Positions 18,450 through 26,499 of a stretch of 64,000 bases of DNA are shown piece by piece. The notes under the pieces were generated by a model. It was not told the origin of the DNA. It saw only the letters and a list, made by a program, of their open reading frames with translations, and made no database searches. Origin of the DNA: Acidobacteriota bacterium (GTDB lineage: Bacteria > Acidobacteriota > Terriglobia > Terriglobales > Acidobacteriaceae); contig JAJZVX010000019.1 of assembly GCA_021846985.1 (NCBI GenBank), positions 1 to 64,000 on the forward strand. Reading direction: 5' to 3'. Made by a program: the position numbers and the translations under genes. Positions within the stretch are counted from its first letter, which is position 1, and the number at the start of each line of letters is the position of its first letter.

Positions 18450-19376
18450 TCATTGTTCGATGGCCGCCGCGATACCTGCCCTGATCGTCTCGGGCAGCGG
18501 CGGCGTGCCACCGGGCTGGGTTGCCATCCAGGCGCCCCAGCGGTTGCCTGCCTCGTTCAGCCTGGCCAGGCTCGCCCCGCGCAGCAGATAGTGCGTCATG
18601 GCGGCGGTAAAGGTGTCGCCCGCTCCGATCGTGTCCACGACCTTTACCGGAAATCCCGGGTGCTCGTTCCATTCGTCGCGGCGCACCAGCAGGCTGCCGT
18701 TTCCGCCCCGGGTAATGGCCACCATCTGCAGCATGGGAAACTCGTCCAGCAGCCTCTCCGCGCCGCGCAGCAACTGGTCGCGCGGCGAGCCTTCGTACTC
18801 CGGCAGGCCCAGCAGGCTCAGAACCTGGGGCACTTCGCCGTCGTTCATCTTCATCACCGTCGCCAGTTCCAGCGATTCCTGGATGATCTCACTCGAATAG
18901 AAGGGCGCGCGCAGGTTCACGTCGAAGACGCGGATGCACGAAGCCGGCGTCTGCGCGACCAGCGTCTGCACGGTTTGGCGCGACTCGAGCGCCCGCTGCG
19001 CCAGTGTTCCAAAGCAGACCGCATCCGCGCGCTCCGCCACGCTCAGCCACTGGTCCGACAGCTCCATGAAATCCCAGGCCGAGGGCTGATGGATGGTAAA
19101 GCGCGGCTGGCCATTTTCGAGAACCACCGTCACCTTGCCGGTTTCGTGTGTGGCGTCCACCTCAAGGTACGCGGTATCGGCCGGGAGAGGGTCCAGGATA
19201 TCCACCGCTCTCCGTCCCAGCTCGTCGCGCCCGATGCGGCTCAGAATCACGGCATGATTGCCCAGCCGTCCCGCCATCACGGCAAAGTTGGTTGGGGCGC
19301 CGCCCAGTTGCGCGCCCTCTGGCAACAAATCCCACAGCAGTTCGCCTACTCCCAGAATCAGGTGTTGTTCCTTCAA
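18450..19376 (-). CDS. PfkB-family sugar kinase (fructokinase-like)
   Basis: 308 residues. It has the ribokinase-fold signatures: an N-terminal GELLWDLLPEGAQLGGAPTN, which binds sugar and resembles fructokinases, and the C-terminal VVDTIGAGDTFTAAMTHYLL with the catalytic Asp. It would phosphorylate a sugar with ATP in the cytoplasm. The LLPEGAQLGGAP form favours fructose or a similar sugar, but specificity is an inference. It converges with the cytochrome gene after an 8-base gap. Confidence 0.87.
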   Translation of the reverse strand: MKEQHLILGVGELLWDLLPEGAQLGGAPTNFAVMAGRLGNHAVILSRIGRDELGRRAVDILDPLPADTAYLEVDATHETGKVTVVLENGQPRFTIHQPSAWDFMELSDQWLSVAERADAVCFGTLAQRALESRQTVQTLVAQTPASCIRVFDVNLRAPFYSSEIIQESLELATVMKMNDGEVPQVLSLLGLPEYEGSPRDQLLRGAERLLDEFPMLQMVAITRGGNGSLLVRRDEWNEHPGFPVKVVDTIGAGDTFTAAMTHYLLRGASLARLNEAGNRWGAWMATQPGGTPPLPETIRAGIAAAIEQ

Positions 19377-19501
19377 CGTTGTGCTCCGGCGCAGTCCGTT
19401 CCCTGACGCGCCTGGTCACCCAGGCCGGCGGTTTGTCCCCCTCGACTGCGGGACTTCCGGGGCTGCTCTCGTAACAGCTTTCTACCTGCCATACGCTCCC
19501 G

Positions 19502-20299
19502 TCAAATCCTCTTCGTCCCCGCCGCAACTCCGATCCATCGGTAGAGCGAGCAGTCCTCATAGTTGGCCGAGGCGTACTCTCCGTCGGGCTGGTTGGCGAG
19601 GATCCGGTGGTCGGCAATCGCATCGTCCCGCGACCGCTTGACCTGTCCCGCAAACAGCCGCGCCAGCCCCGGCTGCCGGCGCAGTACCGCTTCCTGTTCG
19701 TTGTTTACATACAGGATGTCCAGTTCGCCGGCGCGGGCGGCAAACCGCGCCGCCATGGACTGGAGCAGGCGCCGCATGACCGCGGCCCCAAACGGATTGA
19801 AGAGGAACGCCACGCACGGCCCGGGCGGAAAGCGGAACGCTGCCGCATCGCCGCACAGCACATGCGAAGGCGCCGCCGCGCGGCCCGCGGCCCGCCACAG
19901 CGCCAGGTTTCTTCGCGCAATTCGCGCCAGCGTGGGATTCAGCTCCACCCCCACCACGCGCCGAAAAGGCAACTGCGAGGCCAGCAGCACCGCACGTCCC
20001 ATGCCTGCGCCCAGATCGACAAACGTGTAGGCGTCGATCGGTCCCGCCGGGTGGCTGCTTCGCCAGCGCACGATCATGGCCTGAAAGACCGAAGGCGCAA
20101 TTGCGTAGTAGGCCGTGTTGTGACGGTCGTGCCGGTGGCCGGTGGCGAGATGCCGTCCCGCCACCAGGCCGCTGGTCCGCACCCCGAACTCCAGATCGAA
20201 GGGGTGGCGCGTGTAGCCCTCCGCGACCTTCAGTCCCGGCAGCAGGCGCCGCTTGGTATCTATGGCGCTGCCGTTTTTGTTCATGCGCTGGCTGTTCAC
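19502..20299 (-). CDS. Class I SAM-dependent methyltransferase
   Basis: 265 residues. The SAM-binding motif I is TFVDLGAGMGRAVLLAS, followed by a GVELNPTLARIARRNL acidic turn and a motif IV-like VAFLFNPFGAAVM. The NPFG variant and the N-terminal region with LEFGVRTSG and HNTAYYAIAP suggest a DOT1-like or small-molecule methyltransferase. I cannot name the substrate. It probably starts at the ATG ending 20299. Confidence 0.8.
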   Translation of the reverse strand: MNSQRMNKNGSAIDTKRRLLPGLKVAEGYTRHPFDLEFGVRTSGLVAGRHLATGHRHDRHNTAYYAIAPSVFQAMIVRWRSSHPAGPIDAYTFVDLGAGMGRAVLLASQLPFRRVVGVELNPTLARIARRNLALWRAAGRAAAPSHVLCGDAAAFRFPPGPCVAFLFNPFGAAVMRRLLQSMAARFAARAGELDILYVNNEQEAVLRRQPGLARLFAGQVKRSRDDAIADHRILANQPDGEYASANYEDCSLYRWIGVAAGTKRI

Positions 20300-20378
20300 T
20301 GATATTACCTTGCCGCCGTCCGGTTCCGCGCGCCTGGCAGGGAATGATCTTTTCCGGCGCCCGGCGCGGGTAGCTTTC

Positions 20379-21767
20379 TCAATTGCCCTCTGTTTCTGAT
20401 CCTTCCTCTGCCGCTTCCACCCGCACTTTGCCGATCCTCAGTCCGTCCATCTCGATCACGGTCATCTTTCGTCCTTCGTAGATCAAGCTTTCTCCGGGCT
20501 GGGGAATATGCCCCAGCCGCATCAGCAGGAATCCTGCCAGTGTTTCCACGCCGCCGTCGCGCGGCAGCCGCCACTGCGTCTGCGTTTCCAGGTCGCGCAG
20601 GTTTACGCCGCCATCCATGGTCAGGGCGCCGGGTGCTGCGGCCAGCAGCGGTCGCTGCGGTTGGTCAAACTCGTCTTCCAGTTCGCCCGTCAGCTGTTCG
20701 ATTGCGTCTTCGGCCGTGACCAGGCCAACCGTGGAGCCGTATTCGTCCACGACGATGGCCATCTGCCGCCGCCGCTGCTGGAACTCCCGAATCAGGTCCA
20801 GCACCGTCTTGGTTTCCGGCGCCACCAGCGCGTCGTGCATGACCTGGGACAGTTTCAGTTCCACCAGCGCGTCTGTTCCCCGCGCCGGGCGCAGAAAAAA
20901 GATCAGGCGCGCCAGGTCCTTGGCATAGACCACACCCACAATGTGCTCGGGGCCGCGGGTTTCGTCGTACACCGGCACGCGCGAAAAGTGCCGTTCGATG
21001 ACCTGCGCGCTGGCCTCGACGAGCGGCATGTGGGAGGGCAACGAGAAGATTTTTTGCCGCGGCGTCATGATCTCGCGGATGGGCACGTCGTCCAGTTCCA
21101 GCGCGCGATGCACCATTCGCTCCTGAAAGACGGGGAGCACGCCCATGCGCCGCGCCGCCGTTGCAATCAGCTTGAGCTCTTCCGGTGAGTGCACGGCCGC
21201 ACGATCCGTGACCGGGACATCGAATGCGCGCAGAATGAGAGCCGCCGACCGCCGCAGCAGGCGCACGGCCGGTCGCGCCACCGTCATGAACAGCAGCATG
21301 GGCGGCGAGACGGCCAGCGCCAGCGCCTCGGCCCGCCGCAGCGCCAGGGACTTTGGCACCAGTTCGCCCAACACGACATCGCAATAGGTGATGAGCGCAA
21401 AGCCGGCCGTCACGGCGGCAATCGCGCCCATGTGCGCCAGCGCCGCCGCATGCGCCGGCGGGTGGGGCAGGGCCTTCATCCAGCCCAGGAAAAACCGCGC
21501 CGCCAGCGGCTCGCCAATCCAGCCCAAGGCCAGCGAGCACAGCGTGACGCCCAGTTGCACGGCGGGCAAAAAGTCATCGAGATCCTGCTGCAGGCGGCGC
21601 ACCGCCCGCGCTCCCGGCACCCCTGCCGCCACCATTTGCTCGATGCGCGTTTGCCGCACCGAAACCAGCGCAAACTCTGCGGCCACAAAAAATGCATTGC
21701 CCAGAATCAGCATGGCCACGGCGACAAATTCAAGCAGCGCAAGCCCGTGCATCTCGCCTGTGAGCAT
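20379..21767 (-). CDS. HlyC/CorC-family membrane protein with CBS pair
   Basis: Three domains in order: an N-terminal CNNM/DUF21 membrane domain (GNAFFVAAEFALVSVRQTRI, then LGVTLCSLALGWIGEP), a CBS pair (IMTPRQKIFSLP through IVVDEYGSTVGLVTAEDAIE), and a C-terminal CorC_HlyC domain (FLLMRLGHIPQPGE). Proteins of this group are linked with Mg2+/Co2+ transport or resistance; the hemolysin name is historical. Start codons at 21767 and 21752 are both possible, and a longer frame reaching 21893 crosses a repeat and is unlikely. CBS domains would bind adenine nucleotides. Confidence 0.88.
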   Translation of the reverse strand: MLTGEMHGLALLEFVAVAMLILGNAFFVAAEFALVSVRQTRIEQMVAAGVPGARAVRRLQQDLDDFLPAVQLGVTLCSLALGWIGEPLAARFFLGWMKALPHPPAHAAALAHMGAIAAVTAGFALITYCDVVLGELVPKSLALRRAEALALAVSPPMLLFMTVARPAVRLLRRSAALILRAFDVPVTDRAAVHSPEELKLIATAARRMGVLPVFQERMVHRALELDDVPIREIMTPRQKIFSLPSHMPLVEASAQVIERHFSRVPVYDETRGPEHIVGVVYAKDLARLIFFLRPARGTDALVELKLSQVMHDALVAPETKTVLDLIREFQQRRRQMAIVVDEYGSTVGLVTAEDAIEQLTGELEDEFDQPQRPLLAAAPGALTMDGGVNLRDLETQTQWRLPRDGGVETLAGFLLMRLGHIPQPGESLIYEGRKMTVIEMDGLRIGKVRVEAAEEGSETEGN

Positions 21768-21841
21768 AGCACCCGGGCCCCCAGCCTGCTGGGCCCAAGA
21801 GCCTGGGGTGGAAGCCGAAATCAGGGAAGAAGCATCTCTCA

Positions 21842-21886
21842 GCGGCTCAAGCCGCATGGACATAGCGAGGTTCACGGCTGAAGCCG
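21842..21886. repeat. Pair of short REP-like palindromes
   Basis: GCGGCTCAAGCCGC (21842-21855) and CGGCTGAAGCCG (21875-21886) are near-identical palindromes 19 bases apart in the intergenic space before the CorC gene. The flanking text (CATTCAAAACGGG) resembles repeats I remember from acidobacterial intergenic regions, but I cannot verify that here. Confidence 0.45.
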
Positions 21887-21917
21887 CGCCCATTCAAAAC
21901 GGGACTTTGGCCGCGGG

Positions 21918-22916
21918 CTACTCATCCCTGGCTCTCCACCTTCTCACCAAGTTCTCCGCCGCCTCGGCCCACTCTGGAAACTCAAAGCGGAAGCCCGCCT
22001 CCAGCAAGCGTGCCGGAACCACCCGCCGGCTCTTGAGAACGATGCCCGCCTGGGTTTGGAGGGCCAGCGCCGCCAGCTCGACCAACGGCGTGGGGATGGG
22101 AAACCCGTTTGGCACATTCCAGGCCTCGCGCAGTCCGGCCATCAGCTCGCGGTTTCGCACCGGGTTGGGCGACGCCAGATTCACCGGTCCGTCCAGCCAC
22201 TCGCGCTCGACGAGAAACTCCACGGCTCGCGCAAAGTCATCCTCATGAATCCAGGAAACGAACTGCCGGCCGCCGCCCTGCGCTCCGCCCAGGCTCAGCC
22301 GCACCAGCCGCGACAGTTGGGCGAACATGCCGCTGGCGGCTGTGCTCATTACCACCGCGCTGCGCAGGGCTACTTTGCGCGTGCGCGGCAGGTTTTCCTC
22401 AAAGAAGGTCCGCTCCGCATCCTTTGCCACGCGCGTGGCAAAATTCCAGCTTTCCGGCGCGTGCCGCCATTTTGAGATTGGCTCTCCGCCGCCCAACTCG
22501 CCGGTGGCCTCGTTCATCTCCCAGTCCACGCCGGCGCGGTCCATGGTGTGCCTGTAAATGTCGGCTGTTGAAGCATTGAGCCAGACCCGGGGCGGGCTCG
22601 CCAGCCCCGCCAGCACCCGGTTCAGCAGCCATGTGGAGCCCACCCGCGAACGGTAAATTTCCTCCCGGCACGTCTTGTCGTAGCGGCAGCGCAGGCTGCG
22701 GCCCGCCAGATGGATGCAGACGTCCGCGCCTTCCAGGTAGTTCACCCAGGGCCCCGTGCGTTCCCCGTCCCAGTAGACCGTCCGCCATGGAGCGGTATAG
22801 GGGCTACGGGTCAGCACCGTCACATGATGTCCCCGCCCCTGAAAATGCCGCGCCAGCACCCATCCCAGCTCGCCGCTGCCGCCGGGGATCACTACGCGCA
22901 GCCGCCCCGGCTGCAT
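21918..22916 (-). CDS. NAD-dependent epimerase-like SDR protein (TIGR01777 / YfcH-like)
   Basis: About 332 residues with an extended SDR fold. The N-terminal dinucleotide loop is VVIPGGSGELGWVLARHF, then HLAGRSLRCRYD. A C-terminal DUF1731-like tail has KSRRVVPARLLEAGFRFEFP. This fits the YfcH/SDR39U1 group, whose substrates are unknown. The usual YxxxK is hard to place: the corresponding segment reads ISKWRHAPESWNF, so classical SDR catalysis is uncertain. I chose the second ATG (ending 22916) to give the usual short N-terminus. Confidence 0.8.
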   Translation of the reverse strand: MQPGRLRVVIPGGSGELGWVLARHFQGRGHHVTVLTRSPYTAPWRTVYWDGERTGPWVNYLEGADVCIHLAGRSLRCRYDKTCREEIYRSRVGSTWLLNRVLAGLASPPRVWLNASTADIYRHTMDRAGVDWEMNEATGELGGGEPISKWRHAPESWNFATRVAKDAERTFFEENLPRTRKVALRSAVVMSTAASGMFAQLSRLVRLSLGGAQGGGRQFVSWIHEDDFARAVEFLVEREWLDGPVNLASPNPVRNRELMAGLREAWNVPNGFPIPTPLVELAALALQTQAGIVLKSRRVVPARLLEAGFRFEFPEWAEAAENLVRRWRARDE

Positions 22917-22975
22917 GGACGACACTCTCTCCATGGCTCCAGCCTACCTCGCCACAGCCGCCTGGAATCGTGGCT

Positions 22976-23518
22976 TTACTGTTTCGGACGGAATGGATAG
23001 CCGCGCGCAATCAGCCGCTGACGGTAGGAGCGGTACTCGTGCACCCCCAGGTACACCATCAGACACAGGAACAGCAGGGGCCCCCACAGCACCCATCCGG
23101 GCTGCACCACCCGGTCGTTGCCCACCCTCACGGAATCGGATTCCTGCAGGCTGCCGAACATGGACACCAGGTTCCTGCCCACGGACACGTTCTCGCCCAG
23201 CCGGACTCCGCCAAAAAAACTTACCAGGTCGTTCTCGATCGACGCGTTGTTTCCAGCCGTCACTTCGCCGAAAAAGTTCACTACATCGTGCTGCGCGTCA
23301 CCGTAGAGGTGAACGTTTCCGAAAAATACCACAATGTCGCCGGTTACCTTGCCGTCCACGCGTACGCTACAGAAAAAACACACCGCGTCGTGAATCTCTT
23401 CCCCGGGCGTCACGTGAATGTTGGTTCCGAATTGGACGTTGTCATGTTCACCCCAGGCCGGCGCCGCTGCGGCGGCCATTGTGGCCAGTATGCACAATGC
23501 GAGTTTTCGCAGAATCAT
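22976..23518 (-). CDS. Secreted bactofilin-like beta-helix protein with C-terminal membrane helix
   Basis: 180 residues. A signal peptide (about 1-23, ending APAWGE) leads into 17- to 19-residue repeats, each with a D-[IL]-V-x-F-F-G core: DIVVFFG, DVVNFFG, DLVSFFG, NLVSMFG. This spacing suggests a right-handed beta-helix like polymer-forming bactofilins. A membrane helix (WVLWGPLLFLCLMVYLG) and a short basic tail end the protein. The first repeat contains CFFC. Classical bactofilins are cytoplasmic; export plus a C-terminal anchor would put these repeats outside the membrane. The start at 23518 avoids overlap with the HAD gene. Confidence 0.7.
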   Translation of the reverse strand: MILRKLALCILATMAAAAAPAWGEHDNVQFGTNIHVTPGEEIHDAVCFFCSVRVDGKVTGDIVVFFGNVHLYGDAQHDVVNFFGEVTAGNNASIENDLVSFFGGVRLGENVSVGRNLVSMFGSLQESDSVRVGNDRVVQPGWVLWGPLLFLCLMVYLGVHEYRSYRQRLIARGYPFRPKQ

Positions 23519-23598
23519 GATGCCTGTCTCTTTTCCGAGGATACGCGCCAACCAGAATACAGGTTTCCCCGCTGCTCCGCCTTCCCGGTCCGGCGGTA

Positions 23599-24339
23599 TT
23601 ACTTTCCCTGCAGGAGGCGGTCCGGCGCCAGCGCAAGGGTCCACTCCGCTGCTGTATCCACCACTACATCCGGCGGCATTTCCATCAAGTTTTGCGGTCC
23701 GAAGCCGAAGGCGCACCCCACGCTCCACACGCCCGCGTTTCGCGCCGTCTCCACATCCACCCTGCTGTCGCCGATCATGACCGTCTCTTCAGGGCGCGCT
23801 CCGGTTTCTTCCATCAGCGACCGCAAGCCGAGCGGGTCGGGCTTTTTCACTGGAAAGCTGTCTCCGCCGTAGATGTGCAGGAAGTACGGCGCGAGGCCCA
23901 GTCCCTCGCAGATCCCCCGTGCCGGCCGCACCGGTTTGTTTGTGAGCACGGCCATGGCGCGCGCCGGCTTGCCCGGGAAATCGTGCAGGTCGTGCAGCGC
24001 CTTGAGCGCCTCGAGAACTCCCGCGTACGCGTAGGTAAAGTCCAGTTTGTGCGCGCGATAGTAGTCGAGGAAGAACTGATACGCTTTTGCCTGCTCCGTT
24101 TCGCCGATCTGCTCTGGCGCGACCTTGCGGCTCGCGGCCAGCGCCCGGCGCATCATCAAGGGCGCGCCGTTGCCCACGTAGCTGGCGATCACATCGTCCT
24201 GCAGGCGCTCCAGGCCCACATGGTCCAGCGCCTCGTTGACGCTGTTGCACAGGTCCTGTGCGGAATCAATCAATGTGCCGTCCAGATCGAAGACGAGCAG
24301 CTTCAGCTTTTCCACAGGGATAGGACGAAGAACGCGCAT
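23599..24339 (-). CDS. HAD hydrolase, phosphoglycolate phosphatase-like
   Basis: 246 residues. HAD motif I is FDLDGTLIDSAQDL, motif II is VLTNKP, motif III Lys is near FPVKKPDP, and motif IV is MIGDSRVDVETARNAG. The helical cap (VGNGAPLMMRRAL) is as in Gph proteins, which dephosphorylate 2-phosphoglycolate formed in DNA repair. The exact substrate is inferred from overall likeness only. Confidence 0.85.
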   Translation of the reverse strand: MRVLRPIPVEKLKLLVFDLDGTLIDSAQDLCNSVNEALDHVGLERLQDDVIASYVGNGAPLMMRRALAASRKVAPEQIGETEQAKAYQFFLDYYRAHKLDFTYAYAGVLEALKALHDLHDFPGKPARAMAVLTNKPVRPARGICEGLGLAPYFLHIYGGDSFPVKKPDPLGLRSLMEETGARPEETVMIGDSRVDVETARNAGVWSVGCAFGFGPQNLMEMPPDVVVDTAAEWTLALAPDRLLQGK

Positions 24340-24384
24340 GATACCCCTATTTTAGCGGCAGTGCGCGGCAGATGCAGGACAAGT

Positions 24385-24630
24385 TCAGGCGGCAGGCGCA
24401 GGCTCCGGCGCCACGACTTGTTGCTCTGCGTCCAAACCGGCTTCACGCACCAGGCGCGTGACAGCGGCGGCGCTGAGGCGGGTGGCGTCGTACTCGATGC
24501 GCAGCGTGCGCTCGGACTGGTTGAAGGCAAGATGACGGATGCCATAGACGTCGCGGACCGCGGCCAGCGCAAGCGCGGTCTGCTGGGTGGGCAGGGTGGT
24601 GTAGCGATATACGATCTCGACCGGCGTCAT
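24385..24630 (-). CDS. Small HMA-like protein without the metal CxxC
   Basis: 81 residues. The pattern of strands and helices (EIVYRYTTLP, LALAAVRDVYGIRHLAF, TLRIEYDATRLSAAAVTRLV, EAGLD) resembles a heavy-metal-associated domain, but no Cys is present, so it should not bind Cu or Hg in the usual way. An ACT-like or protein-binding role is equally possible. It lies near the point where the strand composition of the region switches. Confidence 0.55.
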   Translation of the reverse strand: MTPVEIVYRYTTLPTQQTALALAAVRDVYGIRHLAFNQSERTLRIEYDATRLSAAAVTRLVREAGLDAEQQVVAPEPAPAA

Positions 24631-24756
24631 ACGGACAATGATAGCAAGCGGCGGTCGCGGGAGGAGACTCTTCAGCCAATCGCGTCCATATTCCAGATCC
24701 TGAAGAAAGGCGGCCTCTCTCCATCCATTTGCGAAGGCGCGTCAACAGCCAGATTT

Positions 24757-25254
24757 CTAGAGGCTTTTGAGGTATTTCTGGATCTCGGGGTTGGTCCAGT
24801 CCTGGGCGCCGATGAATTTGCGGCGGATGATGCCGTTGCGGTCGATGATGTAAGTTTCGGGCCACATGTCGCTGTGGTAGAGGCTGGCGGCCTTTTCGTC
24901 TGGATCGTTGACGGTGATCAGGTCAACGTGGCGCCGGGCCACAAATTCGCGGTACATTTGCGGATCCTCATCGATGCTGACGGCGAGGACGACAAGGCTG
25001 GGCATGTTGTGGTGGAGTTGGATCAGCGACGGCATTTCCTGGACGCAGGGCGGGCACCAGGTAGCCCAGAAGTTGAGCAGCACCACTTGGCCGCGATAAC
25101 TGGCCAGATGGACGGTGTTCGTTCCGTCGGAGACGGTGAAGTCGGGCGCGACACGGCCGGTTTGCGCGGGATGCGAACCGCGGTCGCAGCCGGGAACGAG
25201 GGCCAGCGGAAGAAGCGTGAGGAGAGCGAGTAAACGAGGAAACCGCACATTCAT
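24757..25254 (-). CDS. TlpA/ResA-like thioredoxin lipoprotein
   Basis: About 165 residues. The lipobox LALVPGC predicts a lipid-anchored periplasmic protein that LspA would process. The thioredoxin fold has the active site FWATWCPPCVQEMPSL and the cis-Pro segment WPETYIIDRNG. Such proteins reduce disulfides, for instance in cytochrome c maturation; cytochromes are encoded at 18.1 and 36.0 kb. The second in-frame ATG was chosen because it puts the charged n-region MNVRFPR before the hydrophobic core. It is divergent from the glycosyltransferase gene, whose start is only 28 bases away. Confidence 0.88.
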   Translation of the reverse strand: MNVRFPRLLALLTLLPLALVPGCDRGSHPAQTGRVAPDFTVSDGTNTVHLASYRGQVVLLNFWATWCPPCVQEMPSLIQLHHNMPSLVVLAVSIDEDPQMYREFVARRHVDLITVNDPDEKAASLYHSDMWPETYIIDRNGIIRRKFIGAQDWTNPEIQKYLKSL

Positions 25255-25282
25255 ATAATACGAAGCGAAGGGGCAGGACGTC

Positions 25283-26479
25283 ATGGGGAGCGAGAAGCCG
25301 GACGGCAACGAAACCGCGGGAGTGGAGCAATGGCAACCGGTGCTTGGACTGTCGGAGCGTGGCGGCCAGGAGCCGGGACAAAGGACAGGAGGGCCGGGAA
25401 CGGTCTTTGATCAGCCGGAGCCGGAGGCGCTTCTGGAACTGACGGTGATTGTTCCGGCGCGGAATGAGGAGGATTGCCTGGGCGCGTGCCTGGAGTCGCT
25501 GGTGGCGCAGTCGGACGAGGTTTTTGCGCTGGGCCGGGACTGGGAACTGATGGTGGTGGATGACCACTCGACGGACCGGACAGGCGCGATTGCAGGGGAG
25601 ATTGCGCGGCGTTTTGCCGGGGTAACGGTACTGAAGGCCGCCAAGCTGGAGCGCGGGTGGACGGGGAAGGTGAATGCAATCTGGACGGCGGCACGGCGCG
25701 CGCGCGGGCGCTGGCTGCTGTTTACCGACGCGGACACGATTCACGAACCGGGGAACCTGCGCCGGGCCATTCACGAGGCCACCAAGCACAAGGTAGGGAT
25801 GCTGAGCTACTCGCCGCGGCAAATTGTGAAGGGATGGGCGCAGCGGTCGCTGATGCCGCTGGTGTTTTGCGAGTTGGCGCTCTCCTATCCCCCCGCCAAG
25901 GTATCGGACCCGGCACAGCGCGTGGCCGCAGCCAACGGGCAGTTTTTGCTGGTGGAGCGGGAGGCCTACCGGCGGCTGGGCGGACACCCCAGCGTGGCCG
26001 AGAGCGTGCTGGAGGATGTGGATCTGGCTTTTGTGGCGAAGCGGCGGAAGGTGGGGCTGCGCTTCCGCTATGGAGACGATGCCGTATCGACGCGGATGTA
26101 CCGATCGACGAAAGCGATGATCGAAGGGTGGACGAAGAACCTGGCGCTGCTTTTTGGCAATACGCTGGCGCTGGCCGTGTGGCGGGCGCTGGACATCTTT
26201 TTGCTGGCGGGACTGCCGGTGCTGGCGGTGTGGCTGTGGAACGCGAAGTTTGCGGCCCACTCGCTGCAGTGGCTGGGCGCGGGCTGGGTGCTGGCGCTGC
26301 TCTGGGTGCGGAATCTGTTCCGGTTTTACGGGCGGGTGGCGAAGTCGAATTTTCCGTTTCTGGACTGCGCGCTTGCGCCGCTGGGGCTGCCTCTTTTCGT
26401 GGGGTTGCTGTATGCGAGCTGGTTTCAACACACGATTCTGAAGCGGGTGAGCTGGAAGGGCAGGGAGTACGGGGTGTGA
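25283..26479 (+). CDS. Family 2 glycosyltransferase, HpnB-like (hopanoid-associated)
   Basis: 398 residues. The GT-A core shows LTVIVPARNEEDCLGACLES, VVDDHSTDRT, and the metal motif LFTDADTIHEPGN, then LEDVDLAFVAKRR. The C-terminus has membrane helices (ALDIFLLAGLPVLAVWLWN; LGLPLFVGLLYASWF). This layout is that of HpnB-type glycosyltransferases often found in hopanoid gene sets. The usual squalene-hopene cyclase and other hpn genes are absent, so the link to hopanoids rests on family likeness and on the HpnK-like gene at 14065. The first 45 residues are Gly/Glu/Gln-rich and may not all be translated. Confidence 0.8.
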   Translation: MGSEKPDGNETAGVEQWQPVLGLSERGGQEPGQRTGGPGTVFDQPEPEALLELTVIVPARNEEDCLGACLESLVAQSDEVFALGRDWELMVVDDHSTDRTGAIAGEIARRFAGVTVLKAAKLERGWTGKVNAIWTAARRARGRWLLFTDADTIHEPGNLRRAIHEATKHKVGMLSYSPRQIVKGWAQRSLMPLVFCELALSYPPAKVSDPAQRVAAANGQFLLVEREAYRRLGGHPSVAESVLEDVDLAFVAKRRKVGLRFRYGDDAVSTRMYRSTKAMIEGWTKNLALLFGNTLALAVWRALDIFLLAGLPVLAVWLWNAKFAAHSLQWLGAGWVLALLWVRNLFRFYGRVAKSNFPFLDCALAPLGLPLFVGLLYASWFQHTILKRVSWKGREYGV

Positions 26480-26499
26480 AGTGAAGGGCGGAACCGCTT

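Noticed and set aside
24340..24760. Replication origin at the skew switch
   Set aside because: No DnaA-box cluster or dnaA/dnaN genes are seen, and the skew turns back near 50 kb, which suits a local inversion better.
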